The notes under the pieces: generated by a model
Databases searched by the model: none
Told to the model about the DNA's origin: nothing
Seen by the model: only the letters and a program-made list of their open reading frames with translations
NCBI GenBank assembly: GCA_036267355.1
Contig: DATAWG010000031.1
Coordinates: 1-35,242 of the forward strand
Origin: Pirellulales bacterium
Lineage (GTDB): Bacteria; Planctomycetota; Planctomycetia; Pirellulales; DATAWG01
DNA: 35,242 nt
Direction: 5' to 3'
Translations under genes and position numbers: made by a program
Shown: positions 15,290 through 23,362 of the stretch, piece after piece
Layout: every line of letters begins with the position of its first letter
How positions within the stretch are numbered: the first letter of the stretch is position 1

Positions 15290-16122
15290 CGGCTGCCCGT
15301 AATATCTTGATCATCGAGTCCGATCCGGCCATCGCCGAAGGCATCGCGATGCGCATTCGCGGAGCTGGATTCCGCACCCGCTGGACAACCACGGCTCTGG
15401 CCGGACGGCGGGCCATTCGAGAGCTGCGGCCCGATCTGATCGTGCTCGATCTTGAATTGCCGCACCGCGCCGCACGGAAAATGCTGATCGCGCTTCAACA
15501 CTGCCGGCACACGCGAGGCATGCCGGTCGTCGGCTCCTTTACCGATCGCCGTCCGGCGTGGTGCCGCCGAACACTTGGAATCGGCAACTGTGTCAGAAAG
15601 CCCTTCGAAGCGTCTTCTCTGCACGAAGCCGTCGCAAACAGCTTCAAGCGCAGCGAGTCGCGGTTCCATGCATCGTTACCTCGTTCCCGAGCGGTGAGAA
15701 TCGATATGCCAGAAGCCAAACACGTGCTGTTGATTGACGACGATCGAGACATCGTAACGGGGGCCTGCATGCGACTCAGAGCCGCCGGATATTCCGTCGT
15801 CTCCGTCGGTGATGGCGAACAAGGCGTTGCGGCCGCCGCGTCGTTGCACCCCGATGCGATCGTCCTCGACGTGCAAATGCCCCGCATGAACGGCATGACG
15901 GCACTCAGTCGGCTGAAGGCGGGCGTGGAGACCTGTCATATCCCGGTAGTAATGCTTTCAGCGAGCCTTTCCGAGCAAACGGCCGCGCTGGACGCGGGCG
16001 CACGCTTCTACCTGAGAAAGCCCTATCAAGCGCAGACCCTGCTGGCGGCGCTCGATGCGGCAGTTGGCTCCGGCGACACATCGTCCAAGAGACCTGAGGA
16101 GATCGAAACATGTCCGTCATGA
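15286..16122 (+). CDS. Tandem double-receiver protein
   Basis: The protein has 278 residues. Receiver 1 (6-120) has Asp55 in IVLDLELP and Lys105 in RKPF. Its acidic pair is diverged (IIESDP), and the Thr/Ser switch region reads VGSFT. Receiver 2 (145-262) is canonical, with LLIDDDRD, Asp195 in IVLDVQMPRMNG, MLSAS and Lys245 in LRKPY. An internal ATG at 15706 opens exactly at the second receiver, so it might also be made alone. No output domain is present. The second receiver closely resembles the C-terminal receiver of the next gene product (both DDDR...SAS...KPY). The gene overlaps its neighbours on both sides. Likely role: phosphorelay intermediate between kinases of the locus. Confidence 0.88.
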   Translation: MTAARNILIIESDPAIAEGIAMRIRGAGFRTRWTTTALAGRRAIRELRPDLIVLDLELPHRAARKMLIALQHCRHTRGMPVVGSFTDRRPAWCRRTLGIGNCVRKPFEASSLHEAVANSFKRSESRFHASLPRSRAVRIDMPEAKHVLLIDDDRDIVTGACMRLRAAGYSVVSVGDGEQGVAAAASLHPDAIVLDVQMPRMNGMTALSRLKAGVETCHIPVVMLSASLSEQTAALDAGARFYLRKPYQAQTLLAALDAAVGSGDTSSKRPEEIETCPS

Positions 16123-18125
16123 CCATCGAAGCACCGCCGACCGAGGGCGTCGTCCGTGTCCTGCTATTGGGCGCCGGCATGCGCGAATCGCAGCATGTCG
16201 AAAGCGCCTTGAGCGATCCATGTCATGGACACTTCTCGGTCACCTGGAAGCAAAGCATCGCCGATACGGCCGATTCGAACATCGCCGACTTGTTCGACGT
16301 CGTTCTGATAATCTTGCCCGACGATCAACCGCGGGCGGCTGCCGCGGCGCCACTCGAGCAAGCCGCAACGAAGGTGCCGGTCGTTTTTCTGGGCAATCCG
16401 GAAGCCGATTCCGATCCCGATCGAGCCGGCGGCGAGTTTCTGCAGCTTGAAAAGATCGAGGATGGATCTCTTGCAAGAACGATTCGCTATGTCGTCGAAC
16501 GCCAGCGGCTGGCGCACGAATTGAGGGAGGCCCAGCGAACGCGCGCCGAGAAGGAAAGCTACTTCAAGGGCCAATTGCAGAATGCAATGTCGGCGCGCGA
16601 CGCTTCGAATCGCCTCATCGATGCCCTGGCGCATGAATCACGAACTCCATTGACTGTCGTCCAAGAATACTGCTCCTTGGTTCGCGACGGACTGGCCGGG
16701 CCGGTAACGGATGAGCAGCGGCAATATCTCGGCATCGCGATGAGCCGTGTCGCCGATCTTGGCTGTCTGCTGAACGATTTCGTCGACGCATCGTGGCTCG
16801 ACTCGGGCACCCATCGGCTGCGGCCGAAGCCGGTTCGCTTAGTGGAGGTGGTCGACCGTTTGGAGGCGGCCTTGCTCCCCAAGGCGACGGCCGGGCATGT
16901 GAGGATCGAATTTCGCGTGTCGCGCGACATGCCCGACGTCTATTGCGATCCCGAACTGATCGGCCGCGTGATCGCGAGCCTCGCCGGGCACGCAATTCGA
17001 TCTGCTTGCGAGGAGGGGGTCGTGCGAATTTGGGCCGAGGCGATGCCGGACCAGCGGCAGGTGATCGTGGCCGTCGCCAATCTGCCGACCGGGGCGGGCG
17101 CGGAGAATCGCGGACTGATTCCGCCGCCGTCTGGAATCGTTTCCGAGGGTGACGCAGGGCAAGTCGCACCCACGTGCTTCAGCATCGCGATGGCCAAAAC
17201 GCTGGTTCGGGCAAGTCTTTCCGAACTCCGCATGCAGCGCAATGGCGACCAGGCGGCGGCTTATTACTTCGCCTTGCCCGAGGCTGATCCGGAAGCGGTG
17301 ACGGCCTGTTATATCCGCAATCGAAACAGGGGCGATGGCGGCCTGGCGGCGGTCGCGATCATCCTGGTGTCACTCGACGAAGATGCCGGAAACACGGCGT
17401 CGGACGGCCTCGACGAGCTATTATTCAACACGATCGTCGGTAGCGACCTCGTGTTCCGATTGGAAGCGTGCCAGTGGATATTGGTCGTCGATGCGACGTC
17501 TCAGGAGCCGCAGGCGATCGCCGACCGCGTGCGCGAGGCTTGGCTCCAATCCTATTGCGGCCGGGCAAAGCAGCCGCCCGAGATTCTCCTTCAAGTTAAG
17601 GCAACCTATCACATCCCCACGAAGGCCGACGAAACAACCATGGCTACCGACGAGCATGCTTTTTCCTTGACACCGCGCGAGCCGAGCAAGCCCTGCATTC
17701 TTTTGGTCGATGATGATCGTTCGATCGTCGATGCGCTGCGGATTCGACTGTCCCTTTCCGGCTATGAAGTACTCACGGCGCACGATGGGATGCAAGGCCT
17801 GTTCTTGGCATCGGAACGCCGTCCCAGCTTGATTCTGCTCGACATTCGCATGCCAGTGATGGATGGCCTGACGATGTTGACGCGCATGCGGGACAGCGAG
17901 ACAACCCGGCACATCCCCGTCGTAATCCTGTCGGCCAGCCACGACGATCGTCAACGGGCGCTCGAATTGGGGGCCTATTTCTTCCTGGAAAAGCCCTATG
18001 ATCCAAACGTTTTGAAGATCATGATCGCCTCGATTCTGCGATCGCCGGTGTCACGACAAGCGCGTGTCGCGCCGCCCGCCGTCGCCGCCCGACCGGGAGT
18101 TCGCGAATCGCGATCGCCGGCCTGA
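16110..18125 (+). CDS. Degenerate hybrid kinase: pseudo-receiver - HisKA - pseudo-HATPase - GGDEF-like - receiver
   Basis: The protein has 671 residues; the start at 16110 has GAGGAG eight bases upstream. Residues 15-130 keep a receiver outline, but the acidic pair reads LGAG and the acceptor Asp is lost (VVLIILPDD). HisKA is intact, with His175 in DALAHESRTPLTVVQEY. The ATPase region has lost its N box (ASLAGHAIR, no Asn), its G1 Asp-Gly (ANLPTGAG) and its G2 glycines (APTCFSIAMAKTLV), so it cannot bind ATP in the normal way. Residues 412-505 repeat the degenerate GGDEF-like fold (GSDLVFRLEACQWILVV), here without the I-site Arg. A canonical receiver follows (528-645; Asp578, Lys628). It is paralogous to the kinase at 13730. 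The retained histidine suggests it is phosphorylated by another kinase, or acts as a scaffold. Confidence 0.88.
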   Translation: MSVMTIEAPPTEGVVRVLLLGAGMRESQHVESALSDPCHGHFSVTWKQSIADTADSNIADLFDVVLIILPDDQPRAAAAAPLEQAATKVPVVFLGNPEADSDPDRAGGEFLQLEKIEDGSLARTIRYVVERQRLAHELREAQRTRAEKESYFKGQLQNAMSARDASNRLIDALAHESRTPLTVVQEYCSLVRDGLAGPVTDEQRQYLGIAMSRVADLGCLLNDFVDASWLDSGTHRLRPKPVRLVEVVDRLEAALLPKATAGHVRIEFRVSRDMPDVYCDPELIGRVIASLAGHAIRSACEEGVVRIWAEAMPDQRQVIVAVANLPTGAGAENRGLIPPPSGIVSEGDAGQVAPTCFSIAMAKTLVRASLSELRMQRNGDQAAAYYFALPEADPEAVTACYIRNRNRGDGGLAAVAIILVSLDEDAGNTASDGLDELLFNTIVGSDLVFRLEACQWILVVDATSQEPQAIADRVREAWLQSYCGRAKQPPEILLQVKATYHIPTKADETTMATDEHAFSLTPREPSKPCILLVDDDRSIVDALRIRLSLSGYEVLTAHDGMQGLFLASERRPSLILLDIRMPVMDGLTMLTRMRDSETTRHIPVVILSASHDDRQRALELGAYFFLEKPYDPNVLKIMIASILRSPVSRQARVAPPAVAARPGVRESRSPA

Positions 18126-18181
18126 GCCGGAGGCCATCGACGTGATGCAATGTTTCACCGTCATTCAATACACGACTCATC

Positions 18182-18574
18182 ATGAATAGCAAGACAATCC
18201 TCGTGGCTGACGATGATCCGGCACTCGTGCAAGTGCTCGAATTGCGATGCCGGGCGCTGGGGTTCGATGTTCGCGTCGCGCACAGTGGTTTGGCGGCGCT
18301 GAAATCGGCATGTCAGCAACCGCCCGATTTGATTTGTTTGGATGTCGATATGCCGGGCGGCAATGGCTTTAGCGCCTGCGAGTTGCTGGCCGGGGAACCT
18401 CAACTGTCGCACGTTCCGATTATCATCCTCACCGGTAAGACCGACGGCGAAACGATCCGTCGATGTCACAACCTGTGCGCCTACTATGTTCCCAAATGCG
18501 CCGACGTGTGGGCCCGTATCGCGCCGCTCTTGCAAGAATTGCTCGATCAGCAGCCGTTTGCCGTGGCAGAGTAG
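18182..18574 (+). CDS. Single-domain response regulator (CheY-like)
   Basis: The protein has 130 residues, all receiver: VADDDP (8-13), phospho-Asp54 in CLDVDMPGGNG, Thr84 in ILTGK, and Lys105 in VPKCADVW, where the usual Lys-Pro is Lys-Cys. No output domain follows. There is no Shine-Dalgarno before the ATG, and a 56-base gap separates it from the preceding kinase, so a separate leader is possible. It is one of three stand-alone receivers in the locus and a candidate phosphate sink or shuttle for CheA. Confidence 0.9.
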   Translation: MNSKTILVADDDPALVQVLELRCRALGFDVRVAHSGLAALKSACQQPPDLICLDVDMPGGNGFSACELLAGEPQLSHVPIIILTGKTDGETIRRCHNLCAYYVPKCADVWARIAPLLQELLDQQPFAVAE

Positions 18575-18660
18575 CACTTGTTGATGAAAGTGACCGCCCC
18601 GTGACGCCAACAACCACCAACGCAGCCCAACCGATCGTCGCGCCGCCGGGTGCGAGCTCG

Positions 18661-19131
18661 ATGACATCTCACCCATTCCGAATCCTCCTGACGGAGGACG
18701 ACGATGGCCATGCCAATCTGGTGCAACGCAACTTGCTGCGGTCGGGCATTGCAAACGAAATCGTGCGGGCACGCAATGGTCAAGAGGCGCTCGACTATGT
18801 TCAACGGCGGCGGCCCCATTGTGAACAAGAGCTGAATGCTCCGCTGCTGTTGCTTCTGGATATCAACATGCCATTGGTCGACGGCACCGCGGTGCTTAGT
18901 GCGATCAAGGCAAACGAATCGACGGCGAAGATTCCCGTGATCATGCTTACGACCACCGACGATCCTCGCGAAATTCAGCGATGTTACGAACTCGGATGCA
19001 GTGTGTACATCAGCAAACCTGTTGAATACGACAAGTTCGTCGAAGCCATCAAGCGCCTGGGCCTGTTTTTGCAAATCGTGGCGGTTCCTCACGACGGAAT
19101 ACGCTCGCCTAGTCCGGCTTGCTACGTCTGA
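18661..19131 (+). CDS. Rcp1-type single-domain response regulator
   Basis: The protein has 156 residues from the ATG at 18661; an in-frame GTG at 18601 would add 20 low-complexity residues, and no ribosome site decides between them. Receiver signs are LTEDDDGHANLVQRNL, phospho-Asp67 in LLLLLDINMPLVDG, Thr97 in MLTTTD, and Lys119 in YISKPVEYDKF. The DDDGHANL start and the INMP..DG..VL..IK run resemble Rcp1-family regulators, which often pair with phytochrome-like hybrid kinases. It has a long basic loop (RRRPHCEQELNAP). A kinase partner of this kind exists downstream at 26812. Confidence 0.88.
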   Translation: MTSHPFRILLTEDDDGHANLVQRNLLRSGIANEIVRARNGQEALDYVQRRRPHCEQELNAPLLLLLDINMPLVDGTAVLSAIKANESTAKIPVIMLTTTDDPREIQRCYELGCSVYISKPVEYDKFVEAIKRLGLFLQIVAVPHDGIRSPSPACYV

Positions 19132-19196
19132 AAGTCGCAGCCACATTGCCGCGCACGGGAAACAACAACGATCGAGACTGGCGGGGAGTAATAGCA

Positions 19197-19757
19197 GTGC
19201 AAGCCGTCGACAGAAACTCACGCAACGTCGATTCGTCGGTCAAGTCTACGACGAGCGTTGCGTCGTCGGCGGGCGAGAAGATGGTGATCTTGTCCATCGG
19301 CCAGCAACGGTATGCGATTCCGTTGGCGGCCGTGCAAGAAGTTCTGCCGCTATCGGTGCTTTCGCGGCCGCCACGGATGCCGCTGATTCTCGACGGATTC
19401 TTGCACCTGGGCGAAACCGCGGTGGCGGTCGTCAACTTGCCTCGTCTCTTCAATCTGCCGGACGCACCGACCGCTCTTTACACACCCATCTTGCTGCTTC
19501 GCGGCAGCCCGCCGCCGATCGCATTGAAAGTCGATCGCGTGCTTGGCGTGGTGTGGGTATCGGACGATGCCAAAATGCGATTGGACGACCGCGACGGCTG
19601 CAACGGTTGCCTTCAAGGGGTGGCGATCATCGACGATCGCGTGGTGATAATCCTCTCGCCACAGCAAATCTTGTTGAGCCAGGAAACCGAGCGGCTGGCG
19701 GACCTTCTCGCGGATGAACAACGTCGCATCGACGCTTTGCAGGAGGCCGCCTCATGA
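19197..19757 (+). CDS. cheW: CheW-like adaptor (first copy)
   Basis: The protein has 186 residues starting at GTG 19197, chosen because GGGGAG (19183-19188) lies eight bases upstream; the frame is open further upstream. The CheW fold spans about 28-165: MVILSIGQQRYAIPLAAVQEV, GFLHLGETAVAVVNLPRLF, and PPIALKVDRVLGVV. A short insertion around DDRDGCNGCLQG is unusual. A 25-residue charged tail (ETERLADLLADEQRRIDAL) is predicted helical. CheW links chemoreceptors to CheA. The order cheW-cheR-cheW-mcp-cheA-cheB resembles Wsp-type arrays, where two CheW proteins flank a CheR-TPR. It overlaps cheR by ATGA. Confidence 0.9.
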   Translation: MQAVDRNSRNVDSSVKSTTSVASSAGEKMVILSIGQQRYAIPLAAVQEVLPLSVLSRPPRMPLILDGFLHLGETAVAVVNLPRLFNLPDAPTALYTPILLLRGSPPPIALKVDRVLGVVWVSDDAKMRLDDRDGCNGCLQGVAIIDDRVVIILSPQQILLSQETERLADLLADEQRRIDALQEAAS

Positions 19758-21073
19758 CCGACGCCGCGTTAAATCCGCAGGACATCTTCAACGATCCGTT
19801 GTTCGAACGCCTCAAGGCGCATGTGATCGATGCGACCGGATTGTCTTATTTCGGGTCGCAGGACATGGAGCTGGCCCGACATCTTTCCGAACGGCTGACC
19901 GTCTTGCACTTGTCGACATGCGGGGCCTATTGGGTTCTGTTGCACGACGGCAAGAACGGCGAAGCGGAGCTTGACCTGCTCATTGCTCAACTGACGATCG
20001 GCGAAACATTCTTCTTCCGGCACGAGGAACAGTTCCACGCGATTCGCGATCGCGTGCTTCCGGATTTAATCGAACGAAACCGATCGACTCGCCGGCTGCG
20101 GATTTGGAGCGCGGGGTGCGCCACCGGCGCGGAGCCATACTCGATCGCGATCGTATTGAAACAGTGCTGGCCCGACGTGGTCGCCGAATGGGACGTGACC
20201 ATCGTGGGAACCGACATCAATCGAGCGTTTCTTGCTCAAGCCCGTCAAGGACGATACGGCGAGTGGGCACTTCGCGCTACGCCGGCAGACATTGCAGAGT
20301 CGTGTTTTGTCCGATCCGGCAACGAATGGATGATCCGCCCGGAGTACCGTCGCGGCGTTGTGTTCGACTACCACAATTTGGTTCACCATCCGTACCATTC
20401 GTTCCATCATCGCCTGGATTCGTGGGACCTCATTTTGTGCCGCAACGTGATGATCTATTTCAATCACGAGACGAATCGGCGAATCATCCGGCAATTTCAC
20501 GGGTGTGTGGCCGACAACGGATGGCTCGTGGTCGGGCATGCCGAGTCGAACACCGAATTGTTCCAGGATTTCGAGACCATCAATACCATCGATGCCGTCA
20601 TCTATCGCAAGACGGTGCCAGCGACGCCGGCGACGCACGTCGCGCGGCACGACGGGTGCCGGTCTCAACCGCTTATCGTTCTGGACGATGAATTGTCCGG
20701 CGGTGTCTCGTTCGATGATGAACGGAAAGGCACGGACGAAGTTCATCAGCATCTTTCCTGCGCGCCGCTCAATCCGGAAGAACATCTTCGACAGGCCCTC
20801 ATGTGGCAACAGCGGGGGCGGCCTTCCGACGCCGAGAAGGCGCTGCGGCGCGCGATCTACCTCGATCGCGGCTTCGTCTTGGCCCATTATTACCTCGGCC
20901 TGCTGCTGAAGCGGCGCAGTGAATTGCCGGGTGCAAAACGCTGCTTCCGAAACGCGCTGCGACTACTCGAACCGATCGACCGACGCGCCGTCATGCCGAC
21001 GGTGGAGGGGATCGACGCCTCCGTTCTTACCGAATTGACCCGGATGCACTTCGAAGAAGTGAAATACCTATGA
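19754..21073 (+). CDS. cheR: CheR chemoreceptor methyltransferase with C-terminal TPR-like repeats
   Basis: The protein has 439 residues. CheR signs are TIGETFFFRHEEQF (81-94), the SAM site RIWSAGCATGAEPYS (116-130), GTDIN (152-156) and DLILCRNVMIYF (225-236). It methylates glutamates of the receptor to set adaptation. Residues about 335-405 hold two helix-turn-helix pairs (EEHLRQALMWQQRGRPSDAE, LDRGFVLAHYYLGLLLKRR), typical of the TPR tail in WspC/FrzF-type CheR. The receptor here has no pentapeptide tether at its C-terminus, so the TPR part may do the docking. It overlaps both neighbouring CheW genes by four bases. Confidence 0.95.
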   Translation: MTDAALNPQDIFNDPLFERLKAHVIDATGLSYFGSQDMELARHLSERLTVLHLSTCGAYWVLLHDGKNGEAELDLLIAQLTIGETFFFRHEEQFHAIRDRVLPDLIERNRSTRRLRIWSAGCATGAEPYSIAIVLKQCWPDVVAEWDVTIVGTDINRAFLAQARQGRYGEWALRATPADIAESCFVRSGNEWMIRPEYRRGVVFDYHNLVHHPYHSFHHRLDSWDLILCRNVMIYFNHETNRRIIRQFHGCVADNGWLVVGHAESNTELFQDFETINTIDAVIYRKTVPATPATHVARHDGCRSQPLIVLDDELSGGVSFDDERKGTDEVHQHLSCAPLNPEEHLRQALMWQQRGRPSDAEKALRRAIYLDRGFVLAHYYLGLLLKRRSELPGAKRCFRNALRLLEPIDRRAVMPTVEGIDASVLTELTRMHFEEVKYL

Positions 21074-21705
21074 TCTCGACCACTAAGCAATTCGATTGGG
21101 ACTCGATCAAACGGCGTCTTGGAGACGGCCAAGCGGCGCTGGATCGGGCCGCGGTCGCAAGCGAATCGCAATTGGATGAAGTCTACCGCCAGCGGCAACT
21201 GGCCTACGCACAGCGAACGACCTCCGACTCCGTGAAAACCGAAACGCGTCGCGTCTTGGTATTCCTCCTCGGAAGGGAGCGATACGCCATTGAATTGCCG
21301 GCGGTCGTCAAGGTGTTTCCACTTTCGCAGTGCACGCCAGTTCCAGGTGCTTCCCAGCAGATCCTGGGCATTATCAATGTGAGCGGCGACATTCGCTCGG
21401 TGCTCGATGCCGCGAACTTGCTCGGACTCGCTTCGAACGACGATCGCGTCGAGGGTCATGTGATCTTGCTGCGGCATGCGAACTTCGAAGTCGGATTGCG
21501 GGTCGACCGCGTGGAAGCGATCGAAGCGATCGACATCGCTTCGCTCTCACATCCGGAGGATACCGAGGCAGAACCAACGCTGCGCTATGTCGAAGGCGTG
21601 ACGCCGGAATCATTGATCGTTCTAAGCATGCGGCAACTCATGTCGCATTCCGCTTTTCAATCCACCTCCCTTGAAAATGAAGGAACTGAGCATGACCATT
21701 GGTAG
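21070..21705 (+). CDS. cheW: CheW-like adaptor (second copy)
   Basis: The protein has 211 residues. A charged helical N-terminus (1-58) precedes the CheW fold (about 62-200): VLVFLLGRERYAIELPAVVKV, the typical GIINVSGDIRSVLD, and VGLRVDRVEAIEAID. The start overlaps the cheR stop (ATGA), and its end overlaps the receptor gene by 14 bases. It differs clearly from the first CheW, so the two are not a recent duplication. In Wsp-like systems the two adaptors have distinct partners. Which one binds the receptor here cannot be told. Confidence 0.93.
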   Translation: MISTTKQFDWDSIKRRLGDGQAALDRAAVASESQLDEVYRQRQLAYAQRTTSDSVKTETRRVLVFLLGRERYAIELPAVVKVFPLSQCTPVPGASQQILGIINVSGDIRSVLDAANLLGLASNDDRVEGHVILLRHANFEVGLRVDRVEAIEAIDIASLSHPEDTEAEPTLRYVEGVTPESLIVLSMRQLMSHSAFQSTSLENEGTEHDHW

Positions 21706-23299
21706 AAAAATTGCCGCCGGATTCTGGTTTGCCTTAGCGGTCTTGATCGCCGTGGGCTTCCTGTCGTATGTCAGCATGAACAGTCTGATCGCCAACGGTC
21801 GCGCCGTGACACACACCGAACAAGTCGTCACCGAACTCGAAGCATTGCTGTCGACCGTAAAAGACGCGGAGACGGGCCAGCGTGGATTCATTATCACGAA
21901 CAAATCCGAGTATCTCGCGCCCTATACCATGGGTATCGCAAACGCAGGCGACATATTGCAGAATCTTCGCCAATTGACGCTCGACAATCCCAACCATCAA
22001 CGCCACCTCGATAAGATCGAATCGCTCATTGCCTTGAAATTCGCCGAATTGGCGAGAACGATTCAGTTGCAAAAGGAACGTGGATTCGTCGCGTCTTCGG
22101 CGGTTGTCAACGACGATGCCGGCAAGACATACATGGATCAGATTCGCAAGGTCATCGCCGACATGCGGGCGGAAGAAACGGACATCCTGTCCCATCGCAC
22201 GGCTGCCGCGGAGGAGGGTGCGACGCGAACGTTATACGCCATCGGTTTTGGAACCCTTCTCGCCGTCGTGCTGGTCCAGTTGGCGGGCTTGTGGATCGCG
22301 CGCTCGATCTCCAAGCCGCTGCGGAACGTGGTCGCGGTGTCGCAGAATGTTGCGCTCGGCGATCTTCGCAGTGTCGGGCTGCCTGCAGCGTCGGATTACG
22401 AAGTCCGTCAATTGTCCGACGCCTTCAACCGCATGCTCGACGGCTTGAAGGAGCTGGCGGGACAAACGATCTCCGTTACCGACAATCTCAACGCGGCCGC
22501 GTCCGAGATCCTTGCATCGACCCAGCAGCAAGCGGCGGGAACCAAGCAACAGGCGGCCACGATCCAAGAAATCACGGCGACCATGGAAGAAGTCCGCCAG
22601 TCGGGCGGACAAATCGCCGAGCGCGCCAAACAAGTCGCCTCGGCGGCCGAAGCGACCTCGGCCTCGAGCGTTTCGGGCCTCAGTGCCGTCGAAGACACCA
22701 ACCGAACCATGGAAGACATCCGGCAACAGGTGGAAGAGGTCGCCGAAAACATCGTCGCTCTCAGCGAAAAAACGCAAGCCATCGGAGAAATCATCGCGAC
22801 GGTCAATGATCTTGCCGAACGATCGAATCTCCTGGCTCTCAATGCGGCCATCGAGGCCGCAGGCGCCGGAGAACAGGGAAACCGGTTCTCGGTCGTCGCC
22901 AATGAGATCAAGAATCTCGCCGATCAGGCAAAGGATTCGACCGTGCAAGTCCGCACGATCCTCGGAGAGATTCAACGCGGAATCAATAGCTCGGTGATGT
23001 TGACCGAGGAAGCGGTGAAGCGCGTCGAAACCGGCAAGCAAAAGGCGGACGTCACCGAGCAGACGATCCGGCAGATGGCCGCGACGACGCAGGAAAGTGT
23101 CGACGCCTTTCAACAGATCATCGGCGCCACAGGCCAGCAGCAGATTGGCATGGAACAATTGACCAAGGGAATGCAAGACATCCGCCAATCCGCCACGCAA
23201 ACGGCGGCGAGCACCGTGCAGTTGGAAAAGGCAATGGTGAGTCTGACGGCCCAGAGTCAACAACTTCGAGGCGCCGTGAACAAGTATCAGTTGGCATGA
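21692..23299 (+). CDS. Methyl-accepting chemoreceptor with CHASE3 sensor
   Basis: The protein has 535 residues; the ATG at 21692 is chosen for AAGGAA six bases upstream. TM1 (about 8-28) is followed by a periplasmic CHASE3 domain (about 40-178) with its DAETGQRGFIIT signature and LRQLTLDNPNHQ. TM2 (about 180-202), a HAMP domain (203-255) and a long cytoplasmic coiled coil follow. The hairpin tip reads AERSNLLALNAAIEAAGAGEQGNRFSVVANEI (two blocks around 375-405), with Gly where most receptors have Arg in 'EAARAGE' and GNRF for GRGF. The ligand is unknown; CHASE3 is an extracytoplasmic sensor. There is no C-terminal CheR/CheB-binding pentapeptide (it ends NKYQLA). It is the only receptor in the locus. 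Confidence 0.95.
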   Translation: MTIGRKIAAGFWFALAVLIAVGFLSYVSMNSLIANGRAVTHTEQVVTELEALLSTVKDAETGQRGFIITNKSEYLAPYTMGIANAGDILQNLRQLTLDNPNHQRHLDKIESLIALKFAELARTIQLQKERGFVASSAVVNDDAGKTYMDQIRKVIADMRAEETDILSHRTAAAEEGATRTLYAIGFGTLLAVVLVQLAGLWIARSISKPLRNVVAVSQNVALGDLRSVGLPAASDYEVRQLSDAFNRMLDGLKELAGQTISVTDNLNAAASEILASTQQQAAGTKQQAATIQEITATMEEVRQSGGQIAERAKQVASAAEATSASSVSGLSAVEDTNRTMEDIRQQVEEVAENIVALSEKTQAIGEIIATVNDLAERSNLLALNAAIEAAGAGEQGNRFSVVANEIKNLADQAKDSTVQVRTILGEIQRGINSSVMLTEEAVKRVETGKQKADVTEQTIRQMAATTQESVDAFQQIIGATGQQQIGMEQLTKGMQDIRQSATQTAASTVQLEKAMVSLTAQSQQLRGAVNKYQLA

Positions 23300-23362
23300 C
23301 TTTGACCTCGACCGCGGCGCCGTTTGCCCGCACGTTTCGTTCACGGCTAGTGGGGTAATTGC

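Noticed and set aside
22232-23344. 370-codon frame antisense to the chemoreceptor
   Set aside because: It is a composition artefact (Leu/Arg/Asp-rich); the chemoreceptor on the plus strand explains the region.
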